Source: Branchiostoma belcheri (taxonomy: Eukaryota; Chordata; Leptocardii; Amphioxiformes; Branchiostomatidae). From it: a stretch of 64,000 nucleotides of DNA. Each line of letters opens with the position of its first letter. The first letter of the stretch is position 1. Both the position numbers and the translations under genes were made by a program. The stretch is from contig NW_017803943.1 of assembly GCF_001625305.1 (NCBI RefSeq), positions 766,208 to 830,207 of the forward strand. The letters run 5' to 3'. The notes beneath the pieces are model-generated. The model did no database searches. It worked only from the letters and a program-made list of their open reading frames with translations, and was not told where the DNA came from. Positions 54,884 through 64,000 of this stretch are shown here, piece by piece.

Positions 54884-57800
54884 TCAGTTCTTTCTTCTCT
54901 TCTTTTTGTTCTTCTGCGGAGGTTTCTCATCTTCCGACTCCTCCCCGTCCCCGTGTGTGTTGAACACATCGTCTGTCGGGTCCACGGGGTACGTCTCGTC
55001 TGTCTTCCTCTCCTGGAGCGCCTTTCTGGCCAGGACACGATTCGTGTACTTGTCTCCCTTCAACCTCCTCATGGCCCGTCGGATCTGTCAACAGAGACAA
55101 ACTCTGTTACATACCAGTAGTGGACTTACTCAAATATTTATTGTTAGGCCACACTGATTTAATTTGCTGGCTTACGATTTTTTTTAAACGGGCCTTGGTA
55201 TCCTATGATAGCCCCAGATGCTACGACAGGAGTCATGAAGTCAACATCCCAGGCTGTTTTTTTTATTCAAAGAATGAATTTCAAACTTTCAATCAAACCA
55301 CTGCATTGATAGATAGACAAACTGTAACTAAATGGGCAAGAATGGATGTCTTTACCTCATTTGGTGACTTGTAGTGTGGGTTCTGATACAGCGTGGGTCC
55401 TCCAAAACTGCCACCGAACACTCGGATGGGATTCAGCACGAATCTGGGCCCCACTTCAGCCAAGGAACCTTTCTCATCAACAATCTACAACAAGAAGGCA
55501 AGACCAAATTTAAGTAAGCAAGCTGCTCTCGATTCCCTACTAGCTTCATGTACACCTAATAAAGCTTTGTCAGAATGAAATTAAGTCAAATCAAATCAAA
55601 CGCATCTCCTGACCTGATAGTTGCGGAACCATATTCTGTCGTCCACTACAGAGAAGGTGTAGACATGGTCCACAAATGGCTGACTCCGGGGGTGGTGGTA
55701 CGGCGTGCTGAATGTCTGAGAGGAACACGACAAGAATACAGTCAAGCTTGTGACCACCCAAAGGACTGGAATTAAGTGCATGGTCTTCTAAGACAAGTGG
55801 TCTTCTTATACAAAAGTCGACAAGATAGGACAGAAAACAAAAAATGCAGCAAATATTTCCACTCATTTAATAATTATAGACTGCCCTTATAAGCCTTATG
55901 TTTTACATACCTGTGTGAACAACTCCTTCATAAGGCTCCAGTGGGGATGTTCATCAAAACTCTGTAAAAAGTAAAACATATGATTATTCCATCCACATAG
56001 AAACAGTGAAAAAACTGGAAGTCAATTACTGTATGAAAACTAGATGGCTGTCATGCACATACATGTACAATAATGTATTGCACAAAAATTGAACAAGATA
56101 GCATGTATGGTAACTTCAGAACATTTCTAGGAAACTTAGCTTCTCTTATAAGAGAACCATGATTGTTGAAATTACTAAAATGTTAATTAGTACACAGTTT
56201 ATTACATGTTCTACAACAAATTCTAGGTTAATTTTGTTTGAGTTTTATACCTTGTCAAATGTGACAATGGGTCGGGAACCTTTCAGACAGTTTCCAGTCA
56301 ACTTCAGTTCTCCCATGGTGTGAACTGAAACAAAAACATATAGATGTGCACCTGTTAGAGAAAAAAATACTTTTGACATTCAAAAAAACTGCCAAAACAT
56401 ATTGGAAATATTGCAATGGACAAACAATGCAGATTCATATACATCATAAAACTTATCCACTGACCATTTTCCACCAGAAATTTCACAGAAGGGCCATGAG
56501 GTACGTTTGACACCCTGCAAAATAAACAAATCATTTTCATATTTTACAATACAATTATGATACCATTCAAATCTCTTCTTTTAAAATCAAAAGTGACCTC
56601 AAGACTTGTAACTCACAGGAATCACAAATGATTATCAACAACATCAATGCAAGTCCTGCAAAATATCTTGTGACCATCTGGCCATAACAACTGTTTTTTG
56701 AAGGATTATTGAATGTCAAAATCTGTGTTTTGGTCTATGTTAGTACTTACCACATGTACAGGTCCATCTTCTTCCTGGCCTCCAAGTAAACACACTTGTT
56801 GCAGTTTTTCATCTCACACATCTATGGAAGAAAAATCTCTCTTAATTTTTGTGTACAACATTCAACTTCTTCAAAATACATGTACACTTTTTCAACATCA
56901 ATGTAAGCTAAGAAAAACATGGAAAGAATGATTTGCACTGTTTTAGTATTGGCAGCTACTTATAGGCAGCTGATTTATAAAATTGTTGAAATACTGAAAA
57001 AAAACTTTTACCTCGTTAATGAGTTGGATGTTTTCCTTTTTGTGCATCTTGCTTTCTGAAATTAGACAAAAGATAATCATTGAGACACAATTAGGTAAAA
57101 CATTAAATGTACATAATTTAGGTAAATCACAACTTACAGGAAAACTAGACAAGAATTCTAACAGTTCAAACTGTGTTAAACTCAAAGACAACATGTAAGC
57201 CAGTAAGGTCTTAAAAAAATTAAAGAGAAACCAGAAACACAATTTTTTCCTAGTCTTAATGTGCTGGTGTCTGGACTGATGGAGTTGTTACCTGCTTTGG
57301 CATGTGGCATGAGAGTCTTGAGGTCGTTCATGAGATGTCTGGCTCGGTAAGAAACACCACGAGAACAGAACACAAGACAGCGCTGCTTATTGGTCCACTT
57401 ACCCTGGAGGTACAGTACAAGTTAGTCAAAAGAACATAGTATTAGAGTATTCCCAGAACAGTCCCACAAGAATTTAAACAAATTATGTCAGACGCTGCTC
57501 TGTAAACATCATTAGATGTTAACATCCTGTTAACATCTAAAACAAAATGCTTGACAATTTTNNNNNNNNNNNNNNNNNNNNNNNNNNNNNNNNNNNNNNN
57601 NNNNNNNNNNNNNNNCTTTTTAAAAAAACACTAATTTTCCCCACATTTTGAGAGGAAAACCATGGGGCTGAGAGTGCTTTGGGTGGGTCCTTTGGATGTT
57701 TTTACAAGTTTTTTTTTTAATATGTTTTTCAAAGATTTTTGTCCATCAAGCTCCTGAAATTGACAAAACAATGGGTGCTGGCTAGAGCCCTGCTGCCTAC

Positions 57801-58450
57801 TTATATCCATAGCACATATCTCTAAAAACCTTACACCATGCAGAGGTGGTGGATCCTCCCTGGTGACTGGAGCCTCCTGCTCTTCTGTTTCTGAGTCATC
57901 TTCTTCTTCTGACTCCTCAGGATTTTCTTCTACAGTTTCTGCAGGTTTTGGTTGCTGCACACCTTCTCTCTGCATCTTCTTCTTCAACTTTTTCTGCATC
58001 TTTCTACGTTCGTTACGTCGCTAGAAAGAAAGAAACACAACCTTACCTTCCCATTACCATTACCTTACCTTATGTCTTTTCTTTCCCAATCAGGCTTTGT
58101 GTCTTAAAAGGATACTATTTCTTTGTGTTTTTAATGATGTATATCATGAAATATCGAATCCATGTAAAAATCAAGACGCACATCATTTTCGCTCTAAAGA
58201 AATTTTCATATGCATGCAAGTTACACTGTGCACGCATGTAGTCTTTTGCCCCCCTCCCACTACTATTGACTCTCGCATTTTTACCCTCACATCGTCATAC
58301 CTTCTTTCTCTTGTCTTCCACAGCTGTTCTCTGTATCGTAGGCTGTACTTTGGGTGAGTTTCCGTCCTCTCCATTCTCAGTTTTCGCCTTCTTGACGACT
58401 TGATCTCCAGTTTGTTTCACCCCACCACGTTTTTTACCCATCGCGGCCAT
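54884..58450 (-). CDS. BRIX1: Ribosome biogenesis protein BRX1 homologue
   Basis: Nucleolar Brix-domain protein needed for 60S subunit assembly. Exons on the minus strand: 58301-58450, 57835-58020, 57292-57403, 57012-57055, 56751-56821, 56465-56514, 56251-56324, 55911-55961, 55614-55715, 55356-55484, 54884-55084; 389 residues against 353 in human. Basic and acidic N-terminal extension (1-112), then the Brix domain: VFCSRGVSYRARHLMNDL, CEMKNCNKCVYLEARKK, NVPHGPSVKFLVEN, GNCLKGSRPIV, SQPFVDHVYTF, IWFRNYQ, EVGPRFVLNPI and GSFGGPTLYQNPHY all match the family. The Lys-rich tail is nuclear-signal-like. The start MAAMGKKRGG was chosen over an ATG further upstream because of its basic family-like beginning. 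An assembly gap lies in intron 2 but removes no predicted exon. Confidence 0.95.
57562..57615. other. Assembly gap (54 N)
   Basis: A run of N inside BRIX1 intron 2. True length unknown. Confidence 1.
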
Positions 58451-59197
58451 CTTGGGGTCAACAGAGGTCAACCCCAAATCTCGCGTGACTTTCAGTTCCG
58501 AACGAGACTTCAGCGAGATCACAACAAAACACGGAAGAAAAAGTGAGTTGATATTCTACCGTTTTTACCCAAATATGTGCAGCTATATCGAACTGTGCAC
58601 AGCTCACAAATATGAAGTGTATGTTTACGAGATAAAAGGCGTCGTAGGAATGTGCATTCGATGTTATTTTGGCGGGAAATTGTCCAAGTTTCGGTGAGAG
58701 AAATTTGATCGTCGCCTGCCCCCCTCCCACGTTGCCAACATTTTGACGTTTGCGTTTTGTGGTGTCCCAAAGATGCATTTGATCTATCTTTACACTTAAC
58801 ATTTTTAAACTATCTACGAGACTTTAAAGTCGATGTTACGTCACTAGTAAATTCTATCATTTTTTAGGGAGTAACCAGATCTTCGACTATTTGATTTGTC
58901 AAGCATCAAAATTATAATTTTTATGAGAAAAATTAACGTGACATAGGATAATATCAATCATAATTTAGTACACATAAGAAATCACAAGCTGTGAATTTTG
59001 TGAAGGAACTCCTTTATTTAAGTCCTTTGTCAACATTTCAAAACATGATGCAATAAGTAAATAAATAAGTGAAAAAACTCACATCTAAGTTTTACACTAT
59101 CCTGGTATATCTAATCATGTTATGTTTTGTCCACCCCACCCTTGCATGCCTCCATGGATTTTTAGTGTTCTATTTTTTCAAAGCAAGGCGGAGAGCC
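58451..59197. promoter_or_regulatory. Shared upstream region of BRIX1 and PAIP1 (head-to-head)
   Basis: The start codons of the two divergent genes are about 750 bp apart. No TATA box is seen close to either. The possible acceptor tttttcaaag at about 59180, just before the PAIP1 ATG, leaves open whether PAIP1 has a further 5' exon. Confidence 0.4.
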
Positions 59198-62100
59198 ATG
59201 TCATCTGAAGATCTCAAGGCCAGCGGAGACTCACTGTCAGCAGGGAGGGGAAGGGGCAGGGGGGTATACAAGGGTCCCTGGGGGGGTGGGGGAACAGGGG
59301 GGCTCCAGGACAGGAGGACCAACTCCTCCCCCTCTGTCAACTCACCCGACCCGGCTGCAAAGGATGGTGGGAAGACTCCAGAGAAGCCACAGCTGAGAAG
59401 ACCCTTCCCACAAACCATCAGAGACCACAGCATCAAGACTGATGATGATGGTATGTCAGTTGTTTTTGTATAACTAGTACAAAAAAGTACAAATCTCTAA
59501 TAACTTCCCATCTACATGCATATGTGTGCAAATTGAGATCAAAAGTCGTAAACAAGAAATAAACAAATTGAAACTGCATAACAGGACTCTATTCAGGGCT
59601 TGCAACAAGGCAAGCTTAAAGTTAAAGACTACAGACTTGGTATTATGAGTAAAATCTGTACATGTAGTGAGCACCTCGGCATAAAGATCACCTGTCCACT
59701 ATTGGTATGTACAAAATGTAGAACTGGTGTAATCTGTTCAGGAGAATTATAATGATATAGTCTAGTATATAATGATATAGTCTAGTACAAAATGTATGTT
59801 CTACATGTATGCCCTTTTGCATTCTTGCAGTGGACAGTACAGATAGCAGAAGTACAGACACTGATGACACATCGGTCAGTTCCGACAAGAACGCGGTCAC
59901 TTCTTCAAAACTGTCCGTCCACGCTGCAGAGTTTGTACCCAGAACTGTGGTAAGTTTCCGAACTCATGACGTATTGAATGCAAGGCGAGTACTCTACTCA
60001 CTTGGAAATTGCACCAGTCAGATATGTTATGGATTTATCACACTGGCAAATCTGTTCCCAGGTCCAGACAAGGGGCTCTAACTCTGATATCAACGCCATT
60101 GAGCACCTGAAGTCCACGCTAACCCAGCTGACAGACAACCCCGGAGACTTCCATGACCTGCTGGGCCCTCTGTCTGACACACTGAACGCCTGGGTTAGTG
60201 ACGGAAACACGGTCCTGGAGATCGTAGACATCATCTATGAACAGGTAAAACAAAAAGTGACTCACAAACAATAGTCTATCCATTCATTAGTACTGTTTTT
60301 TGGCATCTAATGCAGGAACTGAATTATTATGTTTACCTTTGTTTTTGCTGTTTCTTCTTCTTCCTCTTCTTTTTCTTCTCACTACAAATAAGGTCAATGA
60401 CCTGAACCAGACGTCTGTCATCATGGTAACTAGTGTTGGGGTTACATCATGTTGCAATTTTATACTGAGGGATTAAGACCACCTGCCACACAACCTGATG
60501 TTTGTTTGTTTAATATTTGTTTATTATTTGTTTATTATTTGTTCAGGCATGTGAACAGCCCAACTTCAGATACACCGGCGCGGTACTTTGTGACCACCTG
60601 TCCCAGACCCTGACAGTGACCAGTGAGACAGGAAACTTCCGGCAACACCTGTTGAAACACTGTCACCAGGAGTTTGAGGGTCGAGAGGAGGCCGTACAGG
60701 ACCGCAGCAGGCTGCCCAGGCTGGAGAGATACACGCTCTTCATGGCGGAACTCTTCCTCGCACTGCAGGTGGGTCATACAGAGGGAGAAGAACATTCAAC
60801 TGGGCTCAGAAGGACTGTTTTTCTGTTCACTACAATATGGTTCATGGTACCAAGCATAGTCACCCCCATGAAACTCCTTCCTCTTCGCCCCCGCCGTTCT
60901 GCTTCGCCCCCGCCCCGTTCTGCTTCGCCCCCGCAAAAAATCTGCTTCGCCCCCGTCGTTCCTCTACGCCCCCGGCGCAATTCTGCTTTGCCCCCGTCCT
61001 TCTGCTTAGCCCCCAATGGCGGCACAGCTCACAGTCGACACGAAAATCGTCTGCAAAATAACAATAAAGGCTGTGCCGCCAAATTTAAAATAGCCCATGC
61101 TCCGGCAAACATTCTGGACCACCTTTCTGCCAAGTGGCGTTGCACAAATCCTTCCCATTCAAAAGTTTACCCCTGCCTCACGGCCCGTCAGTGGTTCTTA
61201 CGTTTATAAGTACTGGCGTTTATAAGTACAGCCGTGAGTGAAATTTCCCGCCAGTACTTATAAACGTAAGAACCACTGACGGGCCGTGAGGCAGGGGTAA
61301 ACTTTTGAATGGGAAGGATTTGTGCAACGCCACTTGGCAGAAAGGTGGTCCAGAATGTTTGCCGGAGCATGGGCTACTTTAAATTTGGCGGCACAGCCTT
61401 TATTGTTATTTTGCAGACGATTTTCGTGTCGACTGTGAGCTGTGCCGCCATTGGGGGCTAAGCAGAAGGACGGGGGCAAAGCAGAATTGCGCCGGGGGCG
61501 TAGAGGAACGACGGGGGCGAAGCAGATTTTTTGCGGGGGCGAAGCAGAACGGGGCGGGGGCGAAGCAGAACGGCGGGGGCGAAGAGGAAGGAGTTTCATG
61601 GGGGTGATAGTTACATGTACCAAAAATGGAGGTACAGTTTTTGGTCTGGATGATGTGGGGGGGTATATCTCAACCCGATGGGTAATGCAATAGTATTTAG
61701 CAGGTGGGGTGATCGGGATGGTGAAGGTTGACTGCAGTAGAAATTTTATTCCAGGTCTCACCAAAAGTTTGTTGGTACACAGTTGACTTGTGTACAATTA
61801 CAGCATTTTGAATGTCCATAATTATCTACATGTATAGTACATAGTTCCTTTGTAGAGTAGATCTGTTTCCCAGAATTTTTGTACAAGTTGCCATACATTT
61901 AATCATGTTGTTGAGCAATAAAGTATGTATGTGAGGTAATGTAGATATAAACTTTTTTCATGGACCATGTCTATTTTGTGCAGATCCATGTGAATGGTAA
62001 GCCACAGCGCATGGTTATACTGAGGAAGGCCCTGAGAGATCTCATCAACACACTACTGGATCATCCTTCTGATAGTACACTCAGATGTGCTGCTCAAGCA

Positions 62101-63972
62101 CTCAAGGTAAGGTTAGAAGCAGTCAATTATACTTTTCAGTCTTAAGATAGACCAAGATATTGACAAAGACTGAAGGACTGCCTTCCACTGCCACATGTAC
62201 ATGGCACTTTTATATCTGCAAGGATAAACAGAAAAGATTGAAAAATTTGAACAAGGGAAAATATTCTGTATTTTCTAAATGGTGGACTGTACTTAAATGA
62301 CACCACACTGACCAATCCCATGAAAATCAAAATTAAAAGAACTCAGTATTTACATACTATAGGATATATAAGAGTGGTTACCATCTCTTTACCCTCAGCT
62401 GACTGGAGGTGCCTTTGAAGACTACTTGGACCTGAAGGAGGAGAATGTGGAGGAGAGTAAGAAGGAGATGGACGAGATCTTCTCCAAACTTAAGAAAAGT
62501 GCTGCTGAAAGGAGAAGTGACATCAGCAAGTAGGTGGTACTATATGCAACACCATGTAGGAATGTCATTGCCATCTGCATGTCACAAGTATGCAAATTAA
62601 GTCTACAGCATCATTGCGTGAGTCACGAGTATGCAAATGACATGTTTATCTTCTTTGGTACACAGGTACCATACATGTACTCATAGATATTTCAAACTAA
62701 TACTGGATATATTATATAGCCAGAACGGCTGAATTGTGTTGGGAGTTCTGGACCTTACTATTTGGATTGGCACATATGTACAAGTGTGCCAGTGTTCTTC
62801 ACTTATTCTCGTTGTTTCATGTTGCCCACAGAAACGTTCTGCTACTAATAGTGACGGTTGTTGAGCTGCGAGCCAAGAACTGGAACAAGGAGGAGCCAGC
62901 CCCCGCCGCGGCGGCCGCCCTGCCCTCCCACCTACAAACACTAGAACCTGTCTACTTTGGGAAGGATGGCAGGCCCATCAACCCCACAGACACAGGTACG
63001 AGGGTAAAAATAAAAGGGTTAAGATTTACTGCAGACCCATCAATCCCACAGACACAGGCAAGGGGATGAAAGGGTTAAAGCCTACTGTAGGCCCATTGGT
63101 CCCACAGACAGGTACAGGGATGAAAGGGTTAAAACCAATTGCTCCCACAGACACAGCACTTTGAGTGATATTAAAATTCTTTCTTTCTGACTGCTATGTG
63201 ATTCATACAGTTTTGCCTCTCATGATGGACAAAAATTTTACCCAATCTATCTGATGGACAAAAATTATCATGTCAAGATATAGAAAGAGATGTCAGTAAG
63301 CTAAGCTTAGTCTACTAGTAAAATTTGCCTCCCAAAATGCAGGAAATAGCATTCCAGAGGTTCAGGATTTGAAAATTTTCACGGGGGAGTGTGCCCCCAA
63401 CCACCTTAGGATTGTCATGTCTTCAATACTCAACATGATGTTGTGTCAAACAAAATTGAGATGTGTTCAAGAACACTGGATTCATTAATATCATCCCAAT
63501 TAAAAGATTGATGGTATGTACGTAGGAACTAACATGTTTTTGTGATAACCCCACAGCCTTCTGGGAAGGAGCAGCAGCAGAGGACTACTATGGTGACTAC
63601 AGTGACTACAGAGATTACTACACTGAGGATGGGGAGGAGGAGTACTATGATGGGTCATTGTGAGTATATACTTTTCTTACTCTCGACATACATGTACATG
63701 TACAATCATTTATCTTATGACTAACTGGATCATTCATCTGACAAAGGTAGAATTCATTCATGATGACTTTTCTTGTTGTGTTGGGTTGTACCATGGAGCT
63801 GAAAAAGAGATGGTTGTACCAACACGGATGAGCTTTCATTTTAACCATCTTACAATCTTGTCATTTCTCCCTCCCTTGTAGCCCACCCTTTGAGCTGGAA
63901 GACGGAAGTGAAATGGACGATGAAGCTGCGATGGCCTTTGAAGATTTCCTTCGGGACAGTGAACAAATCTAA
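59198..63972 (+). CDS. PAIP1: Polyadenylate-binding protein-interacting protein 1
   Basis: Cytoplasmic translation factor that links poly(A)-binding protein with the eIF4A/eIF3 machinery. Exons: 59198-59450, 59831-59949, 60062-60244, 60547-60768, 61984-62106, 62399-62529, 62832-62995, 63557-63659, 63882-63972; 462 residues against 479 in human. The Gly/Arg-rich N-terminus is followed by a PAM2 motif (SKLSVHAAEFVPR, about residues 110-122) and the MIF4G region (about 125-345) with LTDNPGDFHDLLGPLSDTLN, NFRYTGAVLCDHLS and LERYTLFMAELFLALQ. EPVYFGKDGRPI follows, then a Tyr/Asp/Glu-rich stretch and the acidic C-terminal EDGSEMDDEAAMAFEDFL, resembling the second PABP-binding motif. Intron 4 holds a 748-bp palindrome. 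Confidence 0.93.
60860..61607. mobile_element. Near-perfect 748-bp palindrome (foldback element) in PAIP1 intron 4
   Basis: Arms 60860-61218 and 61249-61607 are each exactly 359 bp and reverse complements; only one difference was seen by eye (aaaatag against aaagtag, near 61090 and 61379). The spacer is 30 bp. The ends are TCACCCCCATG and CATGGGGGTGA, flanked by TAG on both sides, which may be a 3-bp target duplication. The arms contain a degenerate gcttcgcccccg repeat. Both strands show the same long open frame, as any palindrome would; it is not called a gene. Confidence 0.9.
62972..63150 (+). repeat. Degenerate tandem repeat seeded from the PAIP1 exon 7 end
   Basis: About four copies of a unit of roughly 50 bp. 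It starts in the exon (cccatcaaccccacagacac), runs over the donor, and ends atgaaagggttaaa. Copy starts are near 62972, 63037, 63083 and 63140. The third copy keeps acaggtaca. Confidence 0.8.
63218..63462. repeat. Dispersed repeat shared with GTF2F1 intron 9
   Basis: Same order of words as 36288-36520: gacaaaaattttacccaat, gaaatagcattccagagg, gtgtcaaacaaaattgagat. Confidence 0.7.
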
Positions 63973-64000
63973 CTCACCAACAACAGGAACTCTTACCATG

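Noticed and set aside
60517..61797. Open frames of 230 and 179 residues on opposite strands in PAIP1 intron 4
   Set aside because: Both read the two arms of the same palindrome and give the same sequence. The part before the arm on the plus strand is PAIP1 exon 4. No family resemblance.

Overview
The window is 64 kb of intron-rich animal nuclear DNA. The gene set (a reeler/DOMON/cytochrome b561 pair, a selenoprotein P-type gene, FAAH, TFIIF-alpha, BRIX1 and PAIP1), short GT-AG introns, and many small foldback elements and tRNA-derived SINEs fit an invertebrate deuterostome, most likely amphioxus (Branchiostoma). That assignment is an inference from gene content and repeat style, not from a database search. 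One 54-base run of N shows it is a draft assembly.

Layout, left to right. (1) 1-1995: repeats beyond the last visible exon of a minus-strand fatty-acid amide hydrolase gene, whose exons 1-9 span 1996-5000. The three catalytic residues are present; the C-terminal third lies outside the window or is missing. (2) 5001-7983: mostly unexplained DNA with one cysteine-rich reading frame. (3) 7984-17381 and 23271-32672: two tandem plus-strand ferric-chelate reductase 1-like genes, each with 18 coding exons in matching phases. A small minus-strand four-EF-hand protein (18723-20239) sits between them. (4) 33806-40273 minus: the general transcription factor IIF alpha subunit, tail-to-tail with the second reductase gene. 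(5) 40274-44429: repeats (SINE, full-length MITE, GTTT array, pyrimidine tract). (6) 44430-45732 plus: a selenoprotein P N-terminal-domain gene with an in-frame TGA in a U-x-x-C motif. (7) 47862-53907 minus: an unrecognised single-pass membrane protein, with a LINE remnant in an intron. (8) 54884-58450 minus BRIX1 and 59198-63972 plus PAIP1, arranged head-to-head.

The genes do not form a pathway. BRIX1 (60S ribosome assembly) and PAIP1 (translation initiation) are housekeeping neighbours that may share a promoter. The reductase pair is a local duplication with patches of near-identity that suggest gene conversion. All coding models were assembled by hand: exon phases join without frame breaks and total lengths are multiples of three. 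The most striking items are the selenocysteine gene, whose stop codon lies inside a 40-bp tandem array; a near-perfect 748-bp palindrome inside PAIP1; and the large load of foldback elements.
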